Source: Sulfobacillus thermosulfidooxidans DSM 9293
GTDB lineage: Bacteria; Bacillota; Sulfobacillia; Sulfobacillales; Sulfobacillaceae
Length of the DNA stretch: 64,000 nt
Assembly: GCF_900176145.1 (NCBI RefSeq)
Contig: NZ_FWWY01000001.1
Location: forward strand, 501,517 to 565,516
Direction: 5' to 3'
Shown: positions 8,962 to 17,491 of the stretch, one piece after another
Layout of the letters: each line of letters opens with the position of its first letter
How positions within the stretch are numbered: the first letter of the stretch is position 1
Notes under the pieces: model-generated
Seen by the model: only the letters and a program-made list of their open reading frames with translations
The model's database searches: none
What the model was told of the DNA's origin: nothing
Program-made: the position numbers and the translations under genes

Positions 8962-9712
8962 ACCTCGCATTATTCCCTGTCTGGATGTCAAACACGGGCG
9001 CGTGGTCAAAGGAGTCAATTTTAATGACCTGCAAGACTCTGGGGATCCGGTGGAACTGGCCGTCAAATATTGTGACGATGGGGCCGACGAACTCGTTTGG
9101 TTGGACATTATTGCCACCGTCGAAGACCAAGAATTAAGTCTTGACCTAATCCAAAAAGCCCGAGATTCCCTCTCCATTCCGTTGACGGTAGGTGGTGGGA
9201 TAAGGTCTATCCGGCACGTTGAACAACTCCTCGAACATGGCGCCGACAAAGTGTCGATTAATACCTATGGACTTGAAAACCCCAAGATTCTGGAGGAAGT
9301 GGCGAGGCGTTGGGGTGAACAATGTCTGGTAGTGGCCATCGATGCCAAGCTCGAGGGGGACCACTATCAAGTTTATGTGCACGGAGGTCGAACCCGTACC
9401 CATTATGATTTGGGGTCATGGTTAAAACAAGCCGAAGATTTAGGGGCCGGAGAATTTCTTCTAACCAGCATTGACTATGACGGCACACAACGGGGCTATG
9501 ATTTGCCTATGCTCCGTTATGCCCGTCAAATCGTTCACCGGCCCGTCATTGCCTCAGGGGGGGCAGGAAGCATTGAACATTTGGCCGAAGCTATTGAAGA
9601 AGGCCAGCAAGCCGTCTTATTAGCATCATTACTTCACCAAAAACAAATCACCATTGGGGAAATTAAAGCAGCTTTATTTGAGAAGGGACTGGATATCCGG
9701 TGGCCGTTATAA
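8951..9712 (+). CDS. hisF: imidazole glycerol phosphate synthase, cyclase subunit
   Basis: Uses ammonia from HisH to close the imidazole ring, releasing AICAR. Key blocks are IIPCLDVKHGRVVKGVNF with the first catalytic aspartate, VGGGIRS, VVAIDAK with the second aspartate, and ASGGAGS. ATG 8951 is chosen (GGAAGGAG upstream), giving 253 residues, which is standard; a longer in-frame start at 8894 would lie inside hisA and add no family sequence. It overlaps hisIE by 13 bp. Confidence 0.96.
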   Translation: MVVKPRIIPCLDVKHGRVVKGVNFNDLQDSGDPVELAVKYCDDGADELVWLDIIATVEDQELSLDLIQKARDSLSIPLTVGGGIRSIRHVEQLLEHGADKVSINTYGLENPKILEEVARRWGEQCLVVAIDAKLEGDHYQVYVHGGRTRTHYDLGSWLKQAEDLGAGEFLLTSIDYDGTQRGYDLPMLRYARQIVHRPVIASGGAGSIEHLAEAIEEGQQAVLLASLLHQKQITIGEIKAALFEKGLDIRWPL

Positions 9713-10377
9713 ACGAAGCAGGAAAAATTCTTTACCCAGTAGTCGTTCAAAGGGCTACGACCCGGCAAGTTTTAATGTGCGCATTTGCCGACGATGAGGC
9801 GCTAGAACTGACGCGCAAGACAAAACGGGCCCACTTTTACAGCCGCTCCCGCCAGAGCCTCTGGGAAAAAGGGCTGACCTCTGGAAATTATTTAATCGTC
9901 CAAGACGTTCTGCCCGATTGCGATAATGACAGTTTTCTTTATGTGGTGACCAATGATAATCCCGCCTGCCACAGAAATACAACGTCGTGTTTTGACAATA
10001 GCCCTGGATCCGAGGATGGTCCCAATCCCTTGGCACGGCTCTATCAATATATTCATGAGCGCCAAAATGCGGATCCAAACCAGTCGTATACCGCCCAGCT
10101 GTTACAAGGACCCCTAGAAAAGTTGTTGAAGAAAATTGGAGAAGAAGCTATCGAGGTCATTGTTGCCGCTGCCACTGATTCTCATACAGAGGGGGCCGAC
10201 TTGGTGTGGGAAAGCTGTGATTTGTTATATCACCTGAGTGTTCTACTTGCCCGCTTTGATGTCTCGTTACAAACATTGGACCAGGAGCTTATTCGCCGTC
10301 ATGACAGGAGCTTATTCGCCGTCATGAATCGTCATCCCCTGAGGCTCTTGAGCCATAATCCGAACCACTGCCGGTAA
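9700..10377 (+). CDS. hisIE: phosphoribosyl-AMP cyclohydrolase / phosphoribosyl-ATP pyrophosphohydrolase fusion
   Basis: Bifunctional enzyme for steps two and three. HisI domain (about 1-110): MCAFADDEAL, the TRKTKRAHFYSRSRQSLWEKG block, metal residues in DVLPDCDNDSFL, and PACH. HisE domain (about 120-205): LLKKIGEEAIEVIVAA and DLLYHLSVLLA. Start is GTG. After ELIRRH the natural C-terminus is replaced: a perfect 23-bp tandem duplication (10282-10304, 10305-10327) shifts the frame and gives a 24-residue foreign tail ending at 10377. Without it the frame would close about 17 residues past QELIRRH. The catalytic parts are upstream, so activity is probably kept. Confidence 0.9.
   Translation: MAVINEAGKILYPVVVQRATTRQVLMCAFADDEALELTRKTKRAHFYSRSRQSLWEKGLTSGNYLIVQDVLPDCDNDSFLYVVTNDNPACHRNTTSCFDNSPGSEDGPNPLARLYQYIHERQNADPNQSYTAQLLQGPLEKLLKKIGEEAIEVIVAAATDSHTEGADLVWESCDLLYHLSVLLARFDVSLQTLDQELIRRHDRSLFAVMNRHPLRLLSHNPNHCR
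10282..10327. repeat. 23-bp perfect tandem duplication in the 3' end of hisIE
   Basis: Two adjacent identical 23-base units beginning CAGGAGCTTATTCGCC. Since 23 is not a multiple of three, the duplication frameshifts hisIE and extends it into the convergent gene. Confidence 0.95.
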
Positions 10378-11634
10378 CCAGGCACTATGGAACGGTTTGT
10401 CTGAAAGCCACGGCTTATAGGCCCATATTATGCGCAATCCTGCCGGCGATAGACTGACGAGCGCTTCATCTTCAATCGCTTGCCAGAGTTGATAGACATC
10501 GCCCAATTTCCGTGCAACTTCTATCGCGTCTTTTTCATTATGATCGGCCAGAGCTTGCCACAGGTCTTGTTCGTCACAAGACTCCGGATCTGCAAGGTTC
10601 GTTAGACTTAACGTATCCGTGCCTTCTGCTGGGTCCAAATAGGCCATTGATAGGGCCAAGAACCATCCCCAGGCTCCCCAAATAGCTAGGCGCTCATCTT
10701 GCTCGGAACAAGCAAATCGTGAGATGCCCAGCCAATCAGTAAGGGCTAAAAGGTGTCGCGAGAATTGATCATGGTGATGGATGGTTGGAGTGAGTTGAAT
10801 AAGCTGGGCAGATACTTCGATTAAAAGTGCCGCCAGTCGCCGGTTACTAAGACCCGACGTGCTCCGTGCAACCTGGTCTAATAAGGCGCCCGTGATATCT
10901 TGGGTATAACAGGTAAAGAGATTTCCGGTCATGATGTCAGAGCGTGGAAAAGACTGAATAATGTCGATGACATATTTTACAGGATCCCAAGCCCGAACGC
11001 CGCTTGACTCCGTTTTCGGCACAAGCGGCGTCACACGGTGAGAGGAGGAGACCCATTGGGCTTGTGCACGCGTCGCCAAACGAAAATCCGGGACCTCGAG
11101 GATGGGCGGCCACCACTGTCCCAATTGGACACTAATTTGCCACAACGAGGGCAAAAATGTCAGAACGGGCTGCGGCATGCCATGCGGTAACGTCAATGCT
11201 AAGACCGATTGGGGACCAGAAAGACGCAGTTGACGTTCCGTATGCCACTCGGCCAAACGTAGCGAACCCGTCAACCAAGCCGTTTTGAGATCCCCTTGTC
11301 CTGATGTTCTTAAGGTATTTCGAATGCGTTTCTGCCCAAGCATGACTAAGGCCCTTTGAATGAGGCGGGTGACCACGGCCCAGCCCGTGGTACAAGAGCT
11401 CGTATTAAGGCTCAGTAATGCTCTTCCCATATCGATGCGTTCATATAGCATATCCGCATTTTCACGGACACGGGGACTTACCACAAAATGCCATAAAGCC
11501 CGAGATAACTCGCTCAATGGAAGATTGTGAGTGCGCCAATGACGGATCCAGTCATTGACTTCATACACAGACAGCTGGTCAATTTGATCCACAAGCGATA
11601 CGCCAATGGATCGCCAGCTTTGGGCGGATTTCAT
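10312..11634 (-). CDS. conserved hypothetical protein, 440 aa
   Basis: I do not recognise a family. The long open frame is largely helical in character, rich in Leu, Ala and Trp, without a signal peptide or clear membrane segments; the middle has two PP/WWPP stretches and the C-terminus is rich in tryptophan and acidic residues. ATG start has GCCTCC/GGAGGC on its upstream side as ribosome binding site. It is convergent with hisIE and overlaps its 3' end by 66 bp because of the 23-bp duplication. It is divergent from the gene at 11805. Confidence 0.7.
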   Translation of the reverse strand: MKSAQSWRSIGVSLVDQIDQLSVYEVNDWIRHWRTHNLPLSELSRALWHFVVSPRVRENADMLYERIDMGRALLSLNTSSCTTGWAVVTRLIQRALVMLGQKRIRNTLRTSGQGDLKTAWLTGSLRLAEWHTERQLRLSGPQSVLALTLPHGMPQPVLTFLPSLWQISVQLGQWWPPILEVPDFRLATRAQAQWVSSSHRVTPLVPKTESSGVRAWDPVKYVIDIIQSFPRSDIMTGNLFTCYTQDITGALLDQVARSTSGLSNRRLAALLIEVSAQLIQLTPTIHHHDQFSRHLLALTDWLGISRFACSEQDERLAIWGAWGWFLALSMAYLDPAEGTDTLSLTNLADPESCDEQDLWQALADHNEKDAIEVARKLGDVYQLWQAIEDEALVSLSPAGLRIIWAYKPWLSDKPFHSAWLPAVVRIMAQEPQGMTIHDGE

Positions 11635-11730
11635 GAACAGGCCTCCTTGGCTTATCCGCGAAAAAACGCGTGCAGTACTATTTATTGTACAGGGCTCTAC
11701 TAGCGCAGGGGAAATTTCAAGGACGAAATC

Positions 11731-11759
11731 TAGACACTTTTCTTATAACAAGGCACAAT
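11731..11759 (+). promoter_or_regulatory. candidate sigma-A promoter for the 11805 operon
   Basis: TAGACA, a 17-base spacer, then CACAAT, about 45 bases ahead of the ATG at 11805. It lies between divergent genes. Chosen by eye only. Confidence 0.35.
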
Positions 11760-11804
11760 AACGATAAGCACATGTGTTGAGTTTATAAAAAAGGGTGAGG
11801 AATA

Positions 11805-12200
11805 ATGGCATTCTTACGTTCGTGGGGTTATGCGAAAGATCGACCACTAACATCGTATCAGGAACAACGACTTAATGAACTGTTAGACAAATACCATGAA
11901 GTGCAACACGAGAATTTTGTTGATGAGCTTGATGTCACGCAAGCGCTTATTGGCCGTGCTATTCCCTTTAGTGAATTAACCGTCCAAGAAGCAAATAAAA
12001 TCGCTGCTCATCTCAATGTCCGCATTGCTTTACACACCTATTTTAGTGAATACCTGCCGTCGCCCGCACCGGATTTTGCCCAGGAAACCGAATGGCTTAA
12101 CAGTGATCGGCCTTTATTAAACCGGGTGATTGCGCGTGCCGGTTGGGATACCGGAGAATATTTCTTATCGCCATATCCTTTAGATAAGGAGTCAGAATAA
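11805..12200 (+). CDS. hypothetical protein, 131 aa
   Basis: Soluble, acidic, mostly helical small protein of unknown family. It has AAGGGTGAGG as ribosome binding site and ends 6 bp before a response regulator gene, so it is probably the first gene of that operon. It might be a dedicated accessory of the two-component pair, but nothing in the sequence proves this. Confidence 0.7.
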   Translation: MAFLRSWGYAKDRPLTSYQEQRLNELLDKYHEVQHENFVDELDVTQALIGRAIPFSELTVQEANKIAAHLNVRIALHTYFSEYLPSPAPDFAQETEWLNSDRPLLNRVIARAGWDTGEYFLSPYPLDKESE

Positions 12201-12206
12201 CACGGT

Positions 12207-12878
12207 ATGGACACACACCGCATTCTTGTTGTTGACGATGAAGAAGTCATCCGGGACGTTTTACAAATCGGGTTGTCGCACCGGGGCTTTCAAGTTTTAA
12301 CCTGCCAGGATAGCGAAGAAGCCTTGCAAAAGGTCGGCAGCTTCAAACCCCATGCGGCCGTGATTGATGTGATGATGCCCGGTGAAGATGGTTTCCAATT
12401 AAGTCGTAAATTACGCCAAGACCCTCATCTCTTCATTCTGATGTTGACCGCACGCGATGCTGTGTCCGACCGTATTTTAGGTCTCGAAGGGGGGGCTGAC
12501 GATTACGTGATCAAACCTTTTGATTTTGACGAATTAGTCGCCCGCCTTCGAGCGGGACTCAGACGAGTCCATCAAGATCAAAACCATGATCTAAAGTTCG
12601 GCCCCCTAAAAATGGATGATGCGAGCCATAAGGTGTTTTTGAATGATGACCCGGTAAATTTAACCGCCAAAGAATATGAGCTGTTACGATATTTATTGCT
12701 AAATCCCGGTGTTGTCCTGTCAAAGATACAAATCTTGCAACATGTGTGGGGTTATGATTATCCGGGCGATGACAATTTGGTAGAAGTTCATATTTCAAGT
12801 TTGAGAGAAAAGTTACAAGACCGGACGAAAAAACTGATCCAGACGGTTCGAGGATTTGGTTACCGGCTAGGAAGTTAA
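12207..12878 (+). CDS. response regulator, OmpR/PhoB type
   Basis: Receiver domain (1-120) with acidic pocket DDEE, phospho-acceptor Asp54 in VIDVMMPGEDGF, threonine in LMLTARD and lysine in DDYVIKPF. The C-terminal winged helix (130-223) has LTAKEYELLRYLL, the EVHISSLREKL recognition helix region and TVRGFGYRL. DNA-binding output, paired with the kinase that starts 4 bp after its stop. Confidence 0.95.
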   Translation: MDTHRILVVDDEEVIRDVLQIGLSHRGFQVLTCQDSEEALQKVGSFKPHAAVIDVMMPGEDGFQLSRKLRQDPHLFILMLTARDAVSDRILGLEGGADDYVIKPFDFDELVARLRAGLRRVHQDQNHDLKFGPLKMDDASHKVFLNDDPVNLTAKEYELLRYLLLNPGVVLSKIQILQHVWGYDYPGDDNLVEVHISSLREKLQDRTKKLIQTVRGFGYRLGS

Positions 12879-12882
12879 TTCC

Positions 12883-14295
12883 ATGGCGCAAAAAACCTTA
12901 ACCGATGAACTCATTGGACGGCAAATATTGCTTTTGGCAATCTTGCTCATTATTATCGGAATTAGCCAATATTTGGCTCTGCGGTTTGTGCTCTTCCATT
13001 CTGAGGCTCGTTCGCTCCATCAAGAGATTACGGTCTTAGCGCCCATCATCCATCATGCGATGGTCAAACACGGCGCCCTAAATTTCCACTCCTTAGCGAA
13101 TTTACTGGTGACGCGTCTTGAGTCCCCCGGTGTGGACGTTATTATTACCAATCGCTTTGGCTTGCTTATCGCCAGTTCATCCCCATTCAGCACACAAGTC
13201 GTTCCTCCCTTGGACGTCACGCACACGTATTTTCTGTGGCACCATCATATTGTCGTCGATGCCCCTTTGGGGTCTCTAGCCCATCCTTCGGGATATGTCT
13301 GGTTATTAGCGGCCACCAATTCCTTAGACCGGATATTAGTCCGGGACATTGAACTATTTGCATTCCTCGGGTTCTTGTCCTTAGCCATTACCGGCTGGTT
13401 GGGATCTTTATCTGTCAAACATAGCCTGGTGCCCCTGAAACAAATTCGTGATAGCACTGTACGGATTGCTCAAGGGGAAATTGGCCATACCACGATGTTA
13501 AAGAATCCTCCCAAAGAGCTCGGAGAACTAGGCGACGCCATTAATGTCATGTCTTTAGCGATTAAAGATTTGCTCGATCAAGAAAAAATGCTCTCTGACC
13601 AAATGCGTCGGTTTGTTGCCGATGCTTCCCACGAATTGCGAACCCCCTTAACGGCACTGAATGGATTTCTTACCTTAATGTCTGAAGATCATCTCACCGA
13701 AGAAGAAATCCAACGGGGATTTCAAGCCATGCGCCAAGAAGCCCAACGCATGGCTCGCCTTGTCAATCAGTTATTAACGCTCTCGCGGCTTGACACGGCA
13801 CACGAAACTGCGCTTTCTATGCATCCGATTTCACTAGAAGAATGGCTCAATGGTTGCATGCCGCTCATTGAACGTTTGACCCGCGATCATGCCCTGCAAA
13901 TCGAGACATCTCCCGTGACGGTTGATGCCGACAAAGATCGGTTAACCGAAATGCTGTTAAACCTCGTTGAAAACGCTAGTCGTTATACGCCACAAGGGTC
14001 GACAATTATGATCCGCATTAAGCGTGAGCATCCCTACGGACTGGTTGAAGTCATCGATGACGGGCCGGGTATCAATGAGAACGATTTGCCACATATTTTC
14101 GATCGGTTTTTTCGCGGGGACCCTTCACGCACGTCCAAATCGGGGGGTAGCGGATTAGGTCTCAGTATTGTTCAAGCATTGGCGCATGCCATGAATGGCC
14201 AGGTCGAAGTATTTAACCGAACACCACCTGAACATGGAGCTGTTTTTGTTATCAAACTTCCCCTATCCTCGCAAGAATCTCCGGATCATGATTAA
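12883..14295 (+). CDS. membrane sensor histidine kinase
   Basis: Two membrane segments (about 15-38 and 158-178) flank an extracytoplasmic sensor of about 120 residues. Then follow HAMP, the H-box ADASHELRTPLTAL (phospho-histidine near residue 250), N-box LLNLVENASRYTP, and ATP-lid motifs VIDDGPGIN and GGSGLGLSIVQAL. The extracellular domain is histidine-rich (IIHHAM, FLWHHHIVVDA), which could relate to metal or pH sensing, but this is speculation. Partner of the regulator immediately upstream. Confidence 0.95.
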   Translation: MAQKTLTDELIGRQILLLAILLIIIGISQYLALRFVLFHSEARSLHQEITVLAPIIHHAMVKHGALNFHSLANLLVTRLESPGVDVIITNRFGLLIASSSPFSTQVVPPLDVTHTYFLWHHHIVVDAPLGSLAHPSGYVWLLAATNSLDRILVRDIELFAFLGFLSLAITGWLGSLSVKHSLVPLKQIRDSTVRIAQGEIGHTTMLKNPPKELGELGDAINVMSLAIKDLLDQEKMLSDQMRRFVADASHELRTPLTALNGFLTLMSEDHLTEEEIQRGFQAMRQEAQRMARLVNQLLTLSRLDTAHETALSMHPISLEEWLNGCMPLIERLTRDHALQIETSPVTVDADKDRLTEMLLNLVENASRYTPQGSTIMIRIKREHPYGLVEVIDDGPGINENDLPHIFDRFFRGDPSRTSKSGGSGLGLSIVQALAHAMNGQVEVFNRTPPEHGAVFVIKLPLSSQESPDHD

Positions 14296-14394
14296 GGCCG
14301 ATCTCTAATTTCAGCCAGAGTTCAGCTCATAGCCGGATGTGATTTTTCATCCCCGACAATACTAAAAACACCACGTTATTGCGGAGGATGATAC

Positions 14395-15411
14395 ATGATG
14401 AAACGGACTCATCAACTCGCTGCCGCCCTTTCAGCCTTCACGGTGTTTACGGCGCAGCCAGTTTTCGCCATATCTTCTAGACCCGATGCCCATTTCTCTT
14501 TGACTGCTCCCTCAGTCCGCCAAAACTGGCACCATAATCTGATTCTCTTCGGCGAAATTCTGGCGGTCTCTCCCACTCACATATCGGTATTTCTCCCACA
14601 TCGCTTAGTAGCGCTGCAGCTTTCGGTCAAGAATCTCACTGTGCGGGCCCAAAACTATCCCCTATCGTTAACGCAGGCAACCCGTATTCTTCATACGGGA
14701 GAACTTGTACAACTTCATATTCATCCCCATACCAAAAACGTTTTAAGTATTCAACCCCTGGCTTATGGAACGGCCGTGGACACTTTAAATCACTGGACTT
14801 TATCGGTACGCGAAAGAGGTACCTCCTCGTCAAAGCCGTGGCCGCTGTCGACCTTACAGGTCCCTATTTTCGGTAGTCGCTCCATCAAAAGCGGCGAAAA
14901 CATCGAGGTTTTTGGCTGGGCGGCGCAAGGAGTCATCCATCCTACCGCCGTGGCCGTAAAACCTCTTCACATTAAAGCCCAGGTAAAGTCTAAAACGGAA
15001 CAATATCTTCATTTCGCTGACCAACAAGGTCATTCCTACACCATCAATCTCTCATCGCAAAGGCCGTGGCTTCGTCAATTAGCCGTTAACAGCCCCGTGA
15101 TATTAATCGTCGACCCGGCTACCCAAAATATCTTAGGCGTCAGACCAGCTCATACTCACGCCCACCTAATACATTGTCTCAGTCATAATATTTATGGTCA
15201 GTTAGTCAAAAAATCGCCAGAGCAATGGCAACTAAAAACGTCATGGGGCACGGAAAGTGTATCCGTACAGGGTAGATCCATAAAAATTGTGGGTCTGAAC
15301 TCTCATGGAGTATCCACCCTCAACGATTTGCCCCTGAACTCCCAACTTCTCATCCATTTTTCCCCGCCCCCTGGCCCCATCACGGTTCGCATAATTCGAG
15401 CTGGCTTGTGA
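14395..15411 (+). CDS. secreted protein of unknown function, possible target of the two-component system
   Basis: N-terminal signal peptide (KR, hydrophobic stretch, likely cleavage after PVFA near residue 26). The remaining 310 residues look all-beta, with repeated short blocks of the form ILAVSPTHISVFLP, QYLHFADQQGHSYTINL and QLVKKSPEQWQLKTSWG that suggest three or more copies of an OB- or DUF5666-like barrel. High basic and histidine content is typical of exported proteins of acidophiles. It has its own GCGGAGG ribosome binding site and lies 99 bp after the kinase. Confidence 0.75.
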   Translation: MMKRTHQLAAALSAFTVFTAQPVFAISSRPDAHFSLTAPSVRQNWHHNLILFGEILAVSPTHISVFLPHRLVALQLSVKNLTVRAQNYPLSLTQATRILHTGELVQLHIHPHTKNVLSIQPLAYGTAVDTLNHWTLSVRERGTSSSKPWPLSTLQVPIFGSRSIKSGENIEVFGWAAQGVIHPTAVAVKPLHIKAQVKSKTEQYLHFADQQGHSYTINLSSQRPWLRQLAVNSPVILIVDPATQNILGVRPAHTHAHLIHCLSHNIYGQLVKKSPEQWQLKTSWGTESVSVQGRSIKIVGLNSHGVSTLNDLPLNSQLLIHFSPPPGPITVRIIRAGL

Positions 15412-15490
15412 TGCATGAACTCTCTCGCCACTTAATCCGGTCAGGTTGAGATGAAGGGTTTCTCGGTGTCAATTGGAGCCTCTTGGTGGA

Positions 15491-15589
15491 ATGCCCTGCT
15501 TCGCGATCACACAAGCCGCAATTGGGGTCGGCGTGATCCCTCTGTCCCAAGCATTGACAGACAAATTCGGCGTGGACGAGCCCGATTGA
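15491..15589 (+). other. short ORF, 32 codons, doubtful gene
   Basis: ATG start with a loosely placed GGAG about 11 bases upstream. The peptide begins MPCFAITQAAIGVGVIPLS and is hydrophobic at first, then acidic (ending DEPD). It could be a gene fragment or a small peptide. Composition looks protein-like, but there is no homology evidence. Confidence 0.25.
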
Positions 15590-15682
15590 CCGGAGAGGTG
15601 AATATGGAGAACCGCACATTTTTGCGAACTGGGTTGGGGGGCATGTGTCGCCGCCGCACGTTCCGAACGTGATGGGAAGCCA

Positions 15683-15733
15683 AAAGCCCTTCCACGTTGC
15701 CGAACCTGAACCGCAACAACGTAGAAGGGCTTT
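15683..15733. terminator. long hairpin, probable terminator of the MFS gene
   Basis: AAAGCCCTTC-C-ACGTTG pairs with CAACGT-A-GAAGGGCTTT across a 17-base loop. It lies 16 bp after the MFS gene stop (minus strand), so it may terminate it, and it also faces the end of the 14395 gene. The loop is large for a classic terminator; a mobile-element end is another possibility. Confidence 0.45.
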
Positions 15734-15748
15734 GACAGATCACCCGTC

Positions 15749-16999
15749 CTATCCAGCAAGTCCCCGAGAATCACGCACTTGCCGTCTCGTCAGGAATTCC
15801 TTGCGGGCTTCTGTTGCCATAATGCCCATCCCCACAAATTGAATCAGTCCGATCAGCCAAAATCCCCATCCAATGTGTCCTTGACTAATGACGAGACTTA
15901 AAGCCAAAGGACCAAATGTTCCGGAGAGATCAAATGACGATTGCGCAATGGTATTGGCGGCCACTAGAAGGTGGCGGTCAACACTACTCGCAATCCGCAT
16001 GGAAACGAGCGGAAATAAGACAGCGTGAGGCCAGGCCAAAAGCCAAAATCCTATAAGAAACACAATCAACGATGGGGCCCATCCCATCAGTCCTAGACCT
16101 ACCCCACCGATGCCTAAAGACCAAAACATCCAGGTGGCTTTACGCTCAAGTTTTTTCTGACGGACGAATCGTGAGACGACCAGACGTCCCAGTAACGACG
16201 CGACAAAGAAACTTGTCAGGACCAATTCAACGAGACTATAGGATAATCCGAAACGGTCCTTAACGTCTAAGCCTCCATAAGACATCGCCGCAGCAAAAGA
16301 TAAATTAAACAAAAATAATGACGCAAAACTCCGCATATAGGTAGGATTGTGCACTAAATCCGATAGTGCAGACCGTAATTTAAAACCTTTTGGTTTTTCA
16401 TCCTTTAATAACCGTTGCTGAAACCGCCGGTAATTCAAGGTCATCACGCCTAACCCAATTAGCGCAAACGTTAATAACAGGACGTATAAGCCTTTCAAGG
16501 CCACATGCGTCAAGATCAAAGTTCCTAAAATAGGCGCCACAACCAAACTCGTAGACAGCGCCAAGGAATAGTAACTGAGATTTTTTTCCCGGTCTTCTTG
16601 GGGAGATAAGGCGCCCATCAGAGAAAGCAAATGAGGCATGATAAGGGCCGTAGAGACTCCCGCAAGGGCTACCGCTAACAAAAATTCTACAAAGTTGTGG
16701 CTGAGAAGCACTCCAGAAATAGCTAATGTCAACAATACAAATCCAACAGTCATGACCCGTGGGACATCATGTAAATTGACGCGTGCACTATAACCAAAAC
16801 GCACCATCATGGTGACCACGGCATAGACTGAAGTGGTCAGACCTACTTCAGCTAATTGCGCTCCCAAGGAATGGGCATACAAAGGATTATTGGATTGCAT
16901 CATCGATGAATTAGCGCGCGCCAAAAAGGTTAAGATCAGAATTAAATAGATGACCGCCGAACTTTTCGAGGCCAAATTAAGATTCCAACGCCGCTTCAC
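15749..16999 (-). CDS. major facilitator superfamily transporter
   Basis: 416 residues with about 12 hydrophobic segments in two halves separated by a basic cytoplasmic loop near residue 200 (RRFQQRLLKDEKPKGFKLR). The motif-A region between segments 2 and 3 is degenerate (VRFGYSARVNLHDVPR). Likely a proton-driven exporter of small molecules; the substrate is unknown. It stands alone, convergent with the 14395 gene. Confidence 0.85.
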   Translation of the reverse strand: MKRRWNLNLASKSSAVIYLILILTFLARANSSMMQSNNPLYAHSLGAQLAEVGLTTSVYAVVTMMVRFGYSARVNLHDVPRVMTVGFVLLTLAISGVLLSHNFVEFLLAVALAGVSTALIMPHLLSLMGALSPQEDREKNLSYYSLALSTSLVVAPILGTLILTHVALKGLYVLLLTFALIGLGVMTLNYRRFQQRLLKDEKPKGFKLRSALSDLVHNPTYMRSFASLFLFNLSFAAAMSYGGLDVKDRFGLSYSLVELVLTSFFVASLLGRLVVSRFVRQKKLERKATWMFWSLGIGGVGLGLMGWAPSLIVFLIGFWLLAWPHAVLFPLVSMRIASSVDRHLLVAANTIAQSSFDLSGTFGPLALSLVISQGHIGWGFWLIGLIQFVGMGIMATEARKEFLTRRQVRDSRGLAG

Positions 17000-17491
17000 C
17001 GATCTGTCACTTCCCTTCTTGTTATTCTGTTAATTTTATTTGACGATTGTTTTTCAACCTCGATCACGAGACGATCCATTGGCCCTTTTCGTTCATACCG
17101 CCAGGTCCTGTCGTCTTCTGGTTATTGCCTGGTTCTGTTCCGTTCGTTCCTGTGTGTTTTAATAAACGGAGAGATTTTGTAACCTTCTTAAATTCTATTC
17201 TCTCACCGCATAAACACACCACTATTCTAAACAGCCATTAGCATGATACTGCTTTTTTCATTATGTGTATGTAGTTGCTTTTTACTATTTGTGATACTTT
17301 TCATAAATGGTTTCAACAATGCCTATGCCTCTTAATCATATAGCTCGTTATGACTAGTTGTATAGTGGAAGAATTTAATCTTTTCGTTTACAACATTGCT
17401 CCGAAAGTACGATAGAGACGCCTATAGTACATGATTACCATTAATAACGATTTGAAACACCGGTCTAACCGGAATGTAAGGAGGTTTAATC
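17000..17491. other. intergenic region upstream of SQR
   Basis: About 490 bp, A+T-rich towards the SQR gene. It carries the divergent promoters of the MFS transporter and the SQR. No gene, repeat or riboswitch was recognised, and no promoter can be chosen with confidence. Confidence 0.5.

Larger units (their letters stand above)
15412..15748. other. intergenic region with short ORFs and a long hairpin
   Basis: It looks more G+C-rich than its surroundings. It holds a 32-codon ORF (15491-15589), a 22-codon ORF (15604-15672) behind GGAGAGGTG, and a long inverted repeat at 15683-15733. The ORFs may be vestiges of a lost gene; no family was recognised. Confidence 0.4.
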
